A stretch of 64,000 nucleotides of DNA from Linnemannia hyalina (GCA_019671135.1 JAHRHY010000002.1:1612001-1676000); one strand, 5' to 3'; shown: positions 1 to 10,885, counted from the stretch's first letter. Program-made: numbers and translations. Notes: a model not told the origin generated them from the sequence alone.

Positions 1-2
1 TG

Positions 3-122
3 ACTGAGCACGATATCGAGAAGATGTTGATCTCGAAATTTGGAAGCAAGCAAAACAAGCACAACATGACAATCGTCATCTTTGACGATATCGATGCATC
101 TTCCCGAAACGTGTGCAAGTAG
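3..122 (+). CDS. 3' end of an unidentified gene (partial)
   Basis: The first 120 bases are open in one frame and end at a TAG (120-122). The visible tail is hydrophilic and Lys/Ile/Asp-rich, including MTIVIFDDIDASSRN. The window cuts the gene, so its start, length and family cannot be seen. The product is not recognised. It could also be a chance open stretch; the only support is an uninterrupted frame from the window edge and an ordinary fungal-like amino-acid composition. Confidence 0.35.
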   Translation, partial: TEHDIEKMLISKFGSKQNKHNMTIVIFDDIDASSRNVCK

Positions 123-1334
123 GCAACTTTATGTGAATGGGCCAGCCAACGCCGCGGTACAACTTTCTGAATTCCACGATATAGCTGTAAATACTATATA
201 TTTAAGAACTCTTATTAAAGAAGACATGCGTCAGTTTCAAAAAACAACTATATAGAGACACAAATAAGCAAATTAACATATGGGTCAACATTGCACTTGA
301 TGTCGCGCTCCTTTGAAGTACAATGCATCCACACCTTTGTCTTATGTGTAATCCATATTATTATTAATATTTTTTTTTGGGAGAGGAGGGACAAACACTC
401 TGATGTTTGCATTTGCACATCACAAACAGAGAGGGATGGAGAGATAAATGTTATTTATTTTGGAGGTTTTTTTTTCAGTACATGAGTGATACTTCAACTT
501 GATGGCACAGTGCAGTTCGGTACAGTTCAGTAAATGGCTTCTATACCGTGTAACATTCAGTACAATTTGGTAATTGGCTTCTACCCCGTGTAACCTATTG
601 TGCACCTGTTTCTGATACGGAAAAAGGTCCGTAGGAGGTACTGTACGTTGATAAAAGTGAACGAGATGGCCAAAGAGAGAGACCAAGAGGGGTGGCACCC
701 AATCAGATGTTCGGTAATCAATTGATCGATTGGTTCCTGGAAAAAAATTCCTTTGGTTAAGGGAATGATCAGTTTATGGCTCGTGCGCGTGTATCAAAGG
801 AGGGTGCTACATACCCTTCGGTGGATACATCATGCACCTCTCCGTACAATTGCATTCAAGATGGCGACATGCTGGGTATATATTTCTCCTTCATCCAACA
901 AACAGACACAGGAAACACCTGTATTATTGTGTCGAGGGGATTGGTTCCCTGTGTTGTGTAACCAAGACGGATGCCCTGACTAATGGAAAACACAAGATGT
1001 GGGCATGCATATACATGGGTGGGCACAGGGAAGCATAAGATTAATACAAACACAAACACAACAGACTAAATAGCACATCAGAAGGAGAGAGTGAGCCGTT
1101 GGAAGAAAGACGGAAGGAGGAAAGAGAGAAGAAAGGGATGGACGGAAAGCGCAGAGAAAAAATTGGTCCTCGACTCTCTCTCATCGTTCTTACTTCTTAC
1201 CTCTTCCATCCCTCATCATCAACCAAACGCCTCCATCTTCATTGACATTCACTCTCTTCACTCTGTCATTCCTTCATCCACTTTAACCACCCTCGTCTCA
1301 TCTCTGATTCCTTAACTCGGCTTTCGACTCCCTC
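123..1334. other. Intergenic region with duplicated promoter block
   Basis: No convincing gene is present. Bases 510-597 hold two imperfect copies of a roughly 40-bp unit (core 'tggcttcta(t/c)accgtgtaac'). The stretch from about 880 to 1334, just before monooxygenase gene 1, resembles the reverse complement of about 6814-7200 upstream of gene 2. For example, 'gtcgaggggattggttc' and 'ggaacacctg'-like motifs occur in the same order in both. The duplication that made the two genes therefore included their promoters, but these have diverged by many substitutions and indels. Confidence 0.55.
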
Positions 1335-3398
1335 ATGTCAGCAACAGTCGCAACCCCGCGCCCAACCGTCCTTATTGTCGGAGCAGGTCTGGGAGGTCTC
1401 GTGCTCGGTGCCTTGCTCGAAAGATGCAACATCCCCTATACCATCTTTGAGCGTGCCTCCACCGTCAAGCCCTTGGGTACGCTCACAATAATGCTACTAT
1501 GGAGCAAAATAGTGTTCCAGAAGAGTACTCTCGCCTTAGTTTAAGTCGCATGCACTGGTTGACTTACCCCCTTTCTCTCTCGCACTGTCGCTTTGGTCAA
1601 TCTTACAGGTTCCGCCATGAGTCTTGCTGGACAGATGATATACTTGTTCCGCCAATTGGGAATCGACGAGAAGTTCATAGCCATGTCCAAGTACTCGCGC
1701 TTTGCAAACGGTAGACGTGACGACGGCACACCGCTTCCTCCTTCGGACTTTATTGCTATGGAAGAATAGTACGTAACAATGTTTCAAACTATACTCGCTG
1801 TTTTGTTGTTTTTGAAGTCTCTTTTTATAAACAAACTTTTGTTACTTCAACTTATAGCGGTGGATCCCCAAGCTACATCGTCGCTCGCCCGCTACTGTAC
1901 GACCTACTTCTCAGTCTGATTCCACAAAAAAAGATTCACTTTAGTAAACGCATACTCACAATCAAGGAGGTGGACGACAAGGTCAAGATCCAGGCTGCTG
2001 ACAACTCTGTTTATGAGGGTGATATCCTTGTAGGAGCTGATGGAGCTTACAGTGCCGTCCGTCAGCAACTGTACAACAGACTCAAGAAGGAAGGGACCTT
2101 GCCCAAGTCTGACCATGAAGACCTCCCCTTCAGCTGCACTTGTTTGGTGGGACAAACTGACCCTTTGGATCTCGAGGAGTACCCTGAGCTCAAGAACCCC
2201 AAGGAACCCTTTGTCACCACCTTTGCAAGAGATAAGCCATTCACTGTAAGTCTGTCGTGAATGTGTTTGTGTATTGTCCCTCATCACCTTTGTGTTTTCA
2301 ACAACGGAATTAACACCTTTCCTTCTATTCTCTACGTTCCTCCTCCCAATTAGTGGACCATTTTCTCTACCAAGCAAAACACGCTCTGTTTTATGGTACT
2401 GGAGCATCTCTCGAATAAAACGAGCAGGGCAGCTCAGGAACAGCGGTTCAGGAACACGGATAACTCCGAGTGGGGACCCCATGCTGCCCAAGCTATGTGT
2501 GACCAGACTAGAGACTTATCCATCTCGTTTGGTGGTGGAAAGAAGACTTTGGGAGACATCTACGACAAGACGCCCAAGGAGCGCGTCGTCAAGGTGATGC
2601 TAGAGGAGAAGGTGTTCAAGACCTGGTCGTCTGGCCGCACTGTTTTGTTAGGCGATGGTAAGTGGCTCGTTGTTGGTTATTGTCCTTGTGAGAGGTAGTG
2701 TGCATGTTTCTGTTCTGGGATGTCTTTACTTAATTACTTTTCTGATTTTATTTAGCCTGCCACAAGGTCAACCCCTCTGCTGGAGTCGGTAAGTAACAAC
2801 GAGAGCAGGGTCAGTCGCTGTTGGCAATTTTCTTTATTTCGTCGCCCCTTACTCACCCACGCTTTACCATTCTTCTCATTGTTTACTTCAGGCGCCATTA
2901 CTGCCATGCACGATGCCATCGCATTGGCCAATCTCATCTACGCCTTACCATCCAACACCTCAGAGGAGATCACCAAGACCTTCAAGGAGTACCGTGACGA
3001 GAGATACCCACCTGCCATTGAAGCTTACAACAACAGTCTGCTGATGAGCAAGCTCCTCAAGGGCGGTATCACTGGTGCAATTGCCTCGTTTATGAAGAAC
3101 AATATGCCCAACTGGCTGTGGAGACTCGCGGTAAGAGACGTCGACGACTGCCTTGACAAGTGATGAGCTTTTTAATTTTTGTTTGTTTTGTGACATCGTC
3201 AACCCAACCACTCACGCAATCAAGCTTACCTTCTTCTCTATATCATGTTAGGTCAAGGGGCTGATTATGAACCGTTTGCAGGCTGGGTTCCTCAAGCCTG
3301 TAGAGGACAAGGGTACCGTCCCACCCAACATCTCGCCTAGCACTGAGAAGGCTCGAGCTCTCTACAACAAGCGCATGGGTATGGCTACTATTGTTTAG
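1335..3398 (+). CDS. FAD-dependent monooxygenase, class A (cluster gene 1)
   Basis: Seven exons can be read: 1335-1476, 1609-1768, 1858-2245, 2354-2657, 2756-2788, 2892-3130 and 3252-3398. They join in frame to 470 residues, normal for the PHBH/UbiH-like flavoprotein family. The N-terminal GAGLGG dinucleotide-binding motif followed by FERAS, the central GDILVGADGAYSAVR (DG motif) and the late LLGDACHK (GD motif, FAD ribityl contact) are all present. Such enzymes use NAD(P)H and O2 to hydroxylate or epoxidise small molecules; the substrate is not predictable. There is no signal peptide or membrane segment, so it is probably cytosolic. Exons 3-7 lie mostly inside a 1477-bp tract identical to gene 2. 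The start is the ATG 13 codons before the first Gly of the motif, shared with gene 2. Confidence 0.9.
1892..3368 (+). repeat. Left arm of a 1477-bp perfect inverted repeat
   Basis: Every position x in this arm pairs with 8115 - x in the right arm (4747-6223). Exons and introns are identical in all stretches compared, with no indel. The match stops sharply at both ends: substitutions appear at 1891/6224 and 3369/4746. Beyond these points the two genes are clearly homologous but diverged. The spacer is 1378 bp. Confidence 0.93.
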
Positions 3399-4300
3399 TT
3401 GTCTTCGAGATAGGCTTGTATTGGTGGAGAGGGTGGGGGCTGCGAATAGCTAAACATCTACAATGTAATGGAGTGATAACTATTAAATGTGTGAGCTGTG
3501 CACGTTTTCAAAACCAAACTCTTTTTTTTGAAACAGTGGACGTTTTTTTTCTTGCTCTTAAATCAATGAGAGATGAGACCAAGAAGGTTGATGATACTAC
3601 GTTGATCAGTTTTTTCGACTATTGTGCCTTTCTAACAAAATGAGTCAAAAAAATTTAAACTAATCCAACAAAGTCCAGTGGAGAGCGGAGTGTACACAGG
3701 CGCGGAACAAAATTTTAGTTGTGAACAGCAACTTAATCAAGGTTTAGCTGTCCGAATTAATTATTTTGGTTGCAAGGCGCAATAATTCGTTCCTGAAAAC
3801 AAAATTTATACCTTCTCCGTCGGTCTTCGTTAGCCCAGGAAAAAAAAGGATGACAAATGTAGTAGCATGTACCCATAACCAAGTTTCCTTGGTCAATCTT
3901 CCGAATGGCTATTTGGACTTGCATGCCCCTGGAATAGCATCCTGCATGCACGCTCTTGGTGTTGGACAGAGACAGGCAGGAAAGACCTGTTTGCCCTTTG
4001 TCAACTGATTCATATCGGGCATAGTTACACAAAGATAATACTGTTTTCCTTCTTCCCTCCTTCTCTCATGCCTTTTAACGCCCGCAAACACAAGGCTTTG
4101 ATGAACGATAGGTGAACAAACAGCTTTTCACGTATATTAAAAAAGGCCACCTCATGTATACGTACACTCTTCCTCTCTCTTTGATCATTGCTCCTCTGGT
4201 TCAGAGACCTTCTTTCATCTATTCCTTCCCTCGCCGTTATCTATATCTCATTCCTTCGCTCCACCTCGCTCTCATCAGTCTCGCAATAGTTGTATTTCCG
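3399..4300. other. Inner spacer of the inverted gene pair, left part
   Basis: This AT-rich stretch follows gene 1 and contains no supported gene. It separates the two convergent inverted copies. It includes scattered short open frames with no recognisable protein features and, near its right end, a pyrimidine-rich run that may be the decayed promoter of the exon relic that follows. Confidence 0.4.
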
Positions 4301-4415
4301 CATCATCACGTCCTTATTCTAGGTGGCAGTCTAGGTGGTCTCCTCCCGAGAGCCTTACTAAATCTGCAACATCCCTACACTATCCTTGAGGGTGCATCTA
4401 CTGTCAAGATCCTCG
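4301..4415 (+). pseudogene. Relic of monooxygenase exon 1
   Basis: One frame reads VLILGGSLGGLLPRALL, then PYTILEGASTVKILG, and a GT donor directly follows. This lines up with exon 1 of the cluster genes (VLIVGAGLGGLVLGALLE, IPYTIFERASTVKPLG), including the phase-1 splice site after the final Leu-Gly. The first Gly of the GxGxxG motif region and the conserved Glu-Arg are altered, and no ATG lies at the expected place. Downstream bases to about 4610 hold no readable exon 2 or later exons, so this is a decayed seventh cluster member. It lies in the loop between genes 1 and 2 and points the same way as gene 1. Confidence 0.7.
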
Positions 4416-4716
4416 GTACAAGGAATGATCCTCTCATGCTCCCCAATCGTCTCCGCTCATAGAGTTCAGTCAACTGCTCCTCCCCCTCTGATCCAAATGA
4501 GAGAACCGATTATGATTGTGGTGGGTCACTTGATGCACCATTATTGAATGTCCTATCATTGAACAACTGGCGGCTCTTTGAGCAGATCGCTGTTGCAGGT
4601 GAGCATATTTACCCGACGTTGATAATCAATGAAATCAAGGGGACAATGCGCTTCATAAACCTTCTTCTATCACACTCTTCGAATCCTCCGTGAACACACA
4701 ATTATCCTGATGGCAA

Positions 4717-6813
4717 CTAGACAGCAGCAACGACACCCACGCGCTCGTTGTAGAGAGCTCGAGCCTTCTCAGTGCTAGGCGAGATGTTGGGTGGGACGGT
4801 ACCCTTGTCCTCTACAGGCTTGAGGAACCCAGCCTGCAAACGGTTCATAATCAGCCCCTTGACCTAACATGATATAGAGAAGAAGGTAAGCTTGATTGCG
4901 TGAGTGGTTGGGTTGACGATGTCACAAAACAAACAAAAATTAAAAAGCTCATCACTTGTCAAGGCAGTCGTCGACGTCTCTTACCGCGAGTCTCCACAGC
5001 CAGTTGGGCATATTGTTCTTCATAAACGAGGCAATTGCACCAGTGATACCGCCCTTGAGGAGCTTGCTCATCAGCAGACTGTTGTTGTAAGCTTCAATGG
5101 CAGGTGGGTATCTCTCGTCACGGTACTCCTTGAAGGTCTTGGTGATCTCCTCTGAGGTGTTGGATGGTAAGGCGTAGATGAGATTGGCCAATGCGATGGC
5201 ATCGTGCATGGCAGTAATGGCGCCTGAAGTAAACAATGAGAAGAATGGTAAAGCGTGGGTGAGTAAGGGGCGACGAAATAAAGAAAATTGCCAACAGCGA
5301 CTGACCCTGCTCTCGTTGTTACTTACCGACTCCAGCAGAGGGGTTGACCTTGTGGCAGGCTAAATAAAATCAGAAAAGTAATTAAGTAAAGACATCCCAG
5401 AACAGAAACATGCACACTACCTCTCACAAGGACAATAACCAACAACGAGCCACTTACCATCGCCTAACAAAACAGTGCGGCCAGACGACCAGGTCTTGAA
5501 CACCTTCTCCTCTAGCATCACCTTGACGACGCGCTCCTTGGGCGTCTTGTCGTAGATGTCTCCCAAAGTCTTCTTTCCACCACCAAACGAGATGGATAAG
5601 TCTCTAGTCTGGTCACACATAGCTTGGGCAGCATGGGGTCCCCACTCGGAGTTATCCGTGTTCCTGAACCGCTGTTCCTGAGCTGCCCTGCTCGTTTTAT
5701 TCGAGAGATGCTCCAGTACCATAAAACAGAGCGTGTTTTGCTTGGTAGAGAAAATGGTCCACTAATTGGGAGGAGGAACGTAGAGAATAGAAGGAAAGGT
5801 GTTAATTCCGTTGTTGAAAACACAAAGGTGATGAGGGACAATACACAAACACATTCACGACAGACTTACAGTGAATGGCTTATCTCTTGCAAAGGTGGTG
5901 ACAAAGGGTTCCTTGGGGTTCTTGAGCTCAGGGTACTCCTCGAGATCCAAAGGGTCAGTTTGTCCCACCAAACAAGTGCAGCTGAAGGGGAGGTCTTCAT
6001 GGTCAGACTTGGGCAAGGTCCCTTCCTTCTTGAGTCTGTTGTACAGTTGCTGACGGACGGCACTGTAAGCTCCATCAGCTCCTACAAGGATATCACCCTC
6101 ATAAACAGAGTTGTCAGCAGCCTGGATCTTGACCTTGTCGTCCACCTCCTTGATTGTGAGTATGCGTTTACTAAAGTGAATCTTTTTTTGTGGAATCAGA
6201 CTGAGAAGTAGGTCGTACAGTAGTGGTCGAGCAACGATGTAGCTGGGCAACCACCACTAATATTACGAGGAAGAGCGGAAAAGAGAAAATATGCGATATA
6301 TAGATATTTTATCAACCTTGAGCGAAATGACAAACACGCAAGTTATGACACATAATAGTGAGAAACTAGGAGAATTCAGGCCCATACGTACTATTCTTCC
6401 ATAGCAATAAAATCCGCTGGAGGGATGGGTGTGCCGTCCTCATGTCTAAAATTCCCGAATCGAGAGTACTTTGACATTGCAACGAACTTTTCGTCGATAC
6501 CCAATTGGCGGAACAGGTACATCATCTGTCCAGCAAGGCTCATGGCGGACCCTGTAGTGTAAGTCAAGGTGGCAACGAGAGAGAGTTAGAACGAGAGCGA
6601 GAGTGAGCAAGTTAGTTAGTGCATCCTGATCGCAAGTTTCTTTGGTGCAAAAGGGGATGAGTGTATGTTACCAAGGGGCTTGACTGTGGAGGCACGCTCG
6701 AAAATGGCATAGGGGATGTTAGCCCTCTCCAGTAGGGCACCGAGCACAACGCCTCCCAGACCTGCTCCGACAATGAGGACGGTGGGGCGTGGAGTTGCGA
6801 CTGTTGCAGACAT
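4717..6813 (-). CDS. FAD-dependent monooxygenase, class A (cluster gene 2), possibly damaged
   Basis: Inverted paralog of gene 1. Exons 1 (6672-6813) and 2 (6393-6552) have the same lengths as in gene 1 (142 and 160 nt) but many substitutions. The rest, from 6223 down to 4747, is identical to gene 1, and the last ten codons have diverged again before a TAG at 4717-4719. The oddity is at the start of exon 3. Using the acceptor equivalent to gene 1 (TAG, exon from 6256), the copy is one base short and goes out of frame. Using a CAG 14 nt further on (exon from 6242) restores the frame but drops five residues (GGSPS in gene 1). It is therefore either a functional 465-aa enzyme with an altered acceptor or a young pseudogene. 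FAD motifs are otherwise intact. Confidence 0.8.
4747..6223 (-). repeat. Right arm of the 1477-bp perfect inverted repeat
   Basis: Reverse complement of 1892-3368, covering exons 3-7 and introns 3-6 of gene 2. Introns normally drift quickly, so identity across four introns points to very recent homogenisation or copying (or an assembly error). Confidence 0.93.
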
Positions 6814-7680
6814 GAGGGTGACGAAGGTTGAGTGGAGGAATTAGAGATGAAACCAGGGTGGTGAAAGCGGATTAAGGAATGACAAAGTGAAGAGAGTGAA
6901 TGTAGATGATAGAGATGACAGATGGGAGATGTAAGAGGTGAGAGAGATGAGGGTCGTGGACCCAATTTTTTTCTGCTCTTTCCCCCTCCTTCCACTTCCT
7001 TCTTCCTTCTTCCCGAGTGGGCCAACTCCATCATTATCTCTTGCGATGGATTCGTTTGTGTTACACAACAAAAAGAACCAATCCCCTCGACTTAAAATTG
7101 CAGGTGTTCCTGTCCAGTGCAAACAGCAAAGAGTCATAGGCATTATCCATTGGACTCACCAGCTCCCATAATATCCCCCAGTGAGGGTGGTATGTAGCTC
7201 CTCCCTTGAATGCACGGACCATGAATGAACTTCTTTTCGGAAACCAAACTGATCAATTGATCACTACAAACTTGAATTTGATTGGGTGTCACCTTTATTG
7301 GTCTCAGTGCTCTCTCTGACGGCGTCATATTTACATTATCTAACATAGTCCTGAGATACACCACTGCGATGCTTTTCTAAACAAAACAATGGTCAAAGAA
7401 AATATGTCTCACTTCTCGAAAGCAGTAACTCTCATATTAAAAGAGCAAGAAAACAGCACAACCCCCTGCTACCCTAACAAAAACGAGCCAAATGGTGGAA
7501 TAAACGAGGGAGGACTCGCACAGTGCGCACAAGTCCTTCCACGCTTGCTCATAAACCTCTGCCTTATCACAGACAAAAAAACCACACCTCACTGCATAAA
7601 TACTACAATGGTATTTTGTTTGGGTAGAAATTGTAAATACTTAAATTGCAAAAAGGAGGTAAAAAAAGCGCGGAAACGAA
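6814..7680. other. Upstream region of gene 2 and adjacent intergenic DNA
   Basis: Bases 6814 to about 7200 match the region upstream of gene 1 in inverted orientation (see the entry at 123-1334), with a pyrimidine/purine-skewed block next to the start codon and the shared 'gtcgaggggattggttc' motif. From about 7200 to 7680 nothing recognisable was found; the short open frames there look random. Confidence 0.45.
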
Positions 7681-8126
7681 TTAAAAGTTGCGTTCACAAA
7701 CGGCACCATAACAATTAGTACAGCTGCTTCCAGTTGTTAGATAACCAATCCATCCTGGCCCAAGAACGGCATCCACGACTGACGCGGGCATAGGGGTACT
7801 GATTGTTATACTTGGTTTGTTACGTTGTATCCTCAGCGTTGTAACAACTTCGATCGTCTTCCACAAACAATCCTCAAGATTGATCCTCGATTTGATATCT
7901 CACACTTCTATGCATCTGTAATACGGCGAGACCCAACGATTTGCCCTGAAGCGTAACCCCTATCCTGCAGATTATATTCGATGCATGCAAGGTAGGCGTC
8001 AGTCACACTCAATTTCTTCTCTTGGTCGAAGCAACTCAGAAACTTGGCTGTCGTGGCAGTCGTCAAAGCCATCAGGCTGGAGATCGTGACAGTGGTCACG
8101 AAGAGGGGGAGACTGCGGAAATGCAT
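7681..8126 (-). CDS. Probable small secreted cysteine-containing protein
   Basis: The ATG at 8126 begins MHFRSLPLFVTTVTISSLMA, a good secretion signal (basic residue, hydrophobic core, small residues before a likely cleavage near ALTTATTA). The mature part starts with KFLSCFDQEKKLS. The first frame stops near 7908. A GT at the NLQDR codons and an AG about 60 nt later would join in frame to a second open stretch that ends at 7681 with SSCTNCYGAVCERNF. The joined protein would be about 127 residues with six cysteines outside the signal peptide, enough for three disulfides. The intron is short and its GAG acceptor is weak, so the model is tentative. The family is not recognised; it could be an effector-like or cell-wall protein. 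Confidence 0.4.
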
Positions 8127-8616
8127 GTTGACGGACCTGGTAGATAGGCAGAGATGCATGGTTATTTTGAATGTGAAGGAATATTTGTTTTGGTGGAGAA
8201 GGAGAGGTGAAGGAAGGGTCTTTGTACGAGGGATAGAGATAAAAGGACCATTTTCTAGTTTGGCATGGACCGAACGATTGGTTGACTTACGATTGTAGCA
8301 GGCGTATGAGGAAGGTCTGAAGGAGAAGGAGTAGACTTTGAGGGAAGGTGCTGCATATCAGGTTTACAATTGCTGACTAGTTAGTCATTCTCTGTCACTC
8401 TCCCTCATCTCTGACTCTTATAAGCCACTAGACCAATAAACTTAGTTGGCAACTTGTGTTATATAGTTGCATCATAGTAACAACAATCGTCATCACTGCC
8501 TCAACCCTTGTCCCTGTCCCTGATCCCACTGTCTCTGCGTACAGCTATTGCAGAAGGGAGACGTGATCGGGTCGTGGTTGTTTGGATGGTTGGTGTTGTT
8601 GGAATACTACTGATTC

Positions 8617-8665
8617 AAGGATTGAAGGAGCCGACATTGAAGGGTCAAAAGGCAACGCTTCGCTG
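8617..8665 (+). repeat. Fragment of a dispersed repeat
   Basis: The string 'aaggattgaaggagccgaca' and following bases resemble 60342-60390 ('aaggattgaaagagccgaca...'). The same repeat also appears at 10571-10700. Only a short piece is preserved here. Confidence 0.5.
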
Positions 8666-8767
8666 CTACAAGCCAGTTCAAAATAAGATAAGTTAACAAC
8701 CAGCTAAAAAAAAGAGTGGATAGAATCGTACAATTGGGTTTATGACAAAAGAAAAATGATGGCTAGT

Positions 8768-10045
8768 CTACTTGTCTACTGGATGCGTCCTGTTAAGGTC
8801 AGAAAATAGTTTACGTCTAAGGATGGAGTAATCGCGACGATTATGAAACTTCTTCTCCTTGACCCTATCGTAATAACGCAGGGACTTGTACATGGAGACA
8901 TCGGACTTGTACGTCAAAAACTGGCGTAGATCGTCCAAAAAGATGGCGTTGACCTTATAAACCTCTTCCTTGGGGACGAGAATCCTCTTGTATTTAAACA
9001 CATCGTCCGGAGTGGAATGAGTCGCGAAGTCGAAATCCTTAGTCGGAGGTCCCTTCTTGTAGTCGGTCTCAGGATAGGTATGAAGCTTGTCACCGAACAT
9101 CGAGGTCCAACCAGGTTTCTTCTCGAGCCTCTCATTCAAGTACAAACGACTGACCAGGACGATCGCGAATCGGGGCGAGACGACGAAAAAATTGTGGAAC
9201 CAGATGCCAGGCTGACCTTCCCAAGCACCAAAACCACCCGCGGATAGGATAAATTCCGACCCTGTCTCTGCTTGCCAGATGCAAGCAATAGTTGAAGTCA
9301 TCAAGCCGCCGAAGTCCTCCAGTTCAGAAGCATGAATCGGTCCCAGGTATGGACCTAAAAGCGCAGCAGGTCTCTTTGACTCGACTCTCGCTGCGATAGC
9401 TTTGTCATACTCTGTTATGATGTCCTTGACGGAGGCTTCGATGAGCCACTTGAGATTCTCGAACCAGACTGTCGGAACGTTTAAGAACCTGTTGTACTCC
9501 ATGTGCCTTCTGATTGAGTACGCGGTGAGGAAGTCAAAATTCTGGTTGAAATACTGGCTCCTGCGGGCGTCACTACGGTATGCCATAACAACTAGAAACT
9601 TTTTCATATCCCCGAGTTGGGTTCGGGTCAACGAAAGGTCTTTTTCCTCATTCCAAATCTTTCGGATAAACGCAGCAGAAGTGCTCTCGTGTTTGGCAAG
9701 GAGCTTCTCAAACTTCATGCAATCGGCCTCGGTGACATCTCGGTACATGTCCTCGGCACCGTACGCTCGAGAGACGTTGGTCGGGTTCGTGGTGTGGTCG
9801 TCTAATCGGTATACATTGATATCGTATATGGGCCGCACTTTGCGCCTGCGCTTGCTTGGACTTCCTCGCTTGAACCATGAGAGACCTGGGTTTGACGTGT
9901 CCGTAGTGAACTCGTTGTTGTCAAGCGAGAAGTTGTCCGCAAACGTCTTGAGAATGAACCTTGGTATATAATGGTGAAACTGAGTTTGTGTCATGCTCTG
10001 TTTCGAGAAGGATGTTAATAATGTCAGGTCTAGGCTATCGACCAA
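8768..10045 (-). CDS. DUF4238-family protein
   Basis: A single uninterrupted exon of 425 codons, unusual beside the intron-rich neighbours. Near the N-terminus FHHYIPRFILKTFA is the hallmark of DUF4238 (HHY-P-x-FLLKxF). A Tyr/Arg-rich middle follows (DMKKFLVVMAYRSDARR), typical of the family, whose molecular function is unknown. Length is at the upper end for the family. Translation may begin at the first ATG or at the Met 17 codons later (position 9994), directly before TQTQFHHY; the latter gives a more family-like N-terminus. No signal peptide or membrane span is seen. Lack of introns and the wide bacterial distribution of the family make horizontal acquisition possible but not shown. Confidence 0.75.
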   Translation of the reverse strand: MVDSLDLTLLTSFSKQSMTQTQFHHYIPRFILKTFADNFSLDNNEFTTDTSNPGLSWFKRGSPSKRRRKVRPIYDINVYRLDDHTTNPTNVSRAYGAEDMYRDVTEADCMKFEKLLAKHESTSAAFIRKIWNEEKDLSLTRTQLGDMKKFLVVMAYRSDARRSQYFNQNFDFLTAYSIRRHMEYNRFLNVPTVWFENLKWLIEASVKDIITEYDKAIAARVESKRPAALLGPYLGPIHASELEDFGGLMTSTIACIWQAETGSEFILSAGGFGAWEGQPGIWFHNFFVVSPRFAIVLVSRLYLNERLEKKPGWTSMFGDKLHTYPETDYKKGPPTKDFDFATHSTPDDVFKYKRILVPKEEVYKVNAIFLDDLRQFLTYKSDVSMYKSLRYYDRVKEKKFHNRRDYSILRRKLFSDLNRTHPVDK

Positions 10046-10570
10046 AGTTTAAGATGGCGTGCCTCAGGGATACAAAATTCGGATTATATATGTACCTTGA
10101 GCTTCTGGTGGTTGTGATAAAGAAGGTGGAGAGGAAAAAAAAGACAGGGCAGAAGTGGGAGTGATAAGTGTGTTGTTGAAAATTTAGTCTAAGAAGGGCA
10201 TGTTGACCTTTCTCAGGGTAGAGTCGGGATAGAGAATGGAGAGCAAGGATAAAAAGGGCAGGGATAAAGAATGGGTGCAGACGAAGTCACCAGATGAGGG
10301 GACCCATGGGCTATATATGCTTGGGTGGCAATGCTAGCTTAATTACTTTGGAGAGTCAACCGATCACGCCAAAGTCGACCGATCGCTTGCAGGCACACTT
10401 GATCCTATTGTACAACGCGACAATGTACGGGATTGAGAAAGAAAGTAGTGCTCGCATTCGAGCAGGCAAGAGTGAAACATTAGGCATAAAAACCTAAATA
10501 CAAATACGAGTCCTATAGAACCACAAACCATGACGCGCGAATAGAGCGCTTTTAGGCACGTGTTGAAACT
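10046..10570. other. Intergenic DNA
   Basis: Promoter side of the DUF4238 gene. No gene, RNA or clear repeat was found apart from the start of the dispersed repeat at the right end. Confidence 0.4.
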
Positions 10571-10700
10571 GAGCTCAAAATTTTACCCCTTACAGAGAAA
10601 AGGCAGGCATCCACCGTAGTGAAAGTGAGCAAAGTATTGACGACGCGACTTCGAATAAAAATGAGGAAGATCGAAAGAGTTGAGATCGACGCTGCAACAA
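10571..10700 (+). repeat. Dispersed repeat, copy with match at 60.2-60.4 kb
   Basis: Begins 'gagctcaaaattttacccc', continues through 'ggaaaggcaggc(a/g)tccac' and 'gacgacgcgacttcgaat'. The same order of motifs, with scattered substitutions, occurs at 60245-60375. No coding capacity is seen in either copy. Its presence at three or four places in 64 kb suggests an old interspersed element. Confidence 0.6.
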
Positions 10701-10759
10701 GCCATTTATCTACATATGACTATGTTCCTTCGTCAAAGAAAATAGGGACAACGCGAAAG

Positions 10760-10885
10760 GCAATGCAAAAAGCAAACCAAAAGCAAACCAAAAAGTATAG
10801 TAAAAAGCATATCAAAAAGGCAAAGCAAAAGGCAAAGCAAAAGGTAAAGCAAAAGGCCAATCAAATGGAAAAGCAAAGGGCAGTG
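10760..10885 (+). repeat. Degenerate short tandem repeat (aaagcaaa-type)
   Basis: Tandem near-copies of 'aaggcaaagcaaa' and 'aaaagcaaaccaaaa' make a Lys/Gln-rich reading frame. It looks like simple-sequence expansion rather than a gene, since it is flanked by non-coding sequence and has no domain. Confidence 0.5.

Noticed and set aside
5624..6211. 195-codon open frame on the plus strand, with an identical copy at 1904-2491 on the minus strand
   Set aside because: Antisense shadow of monooxygenase exons 3-4; conserved between copies only because the underlying DNA is identical.
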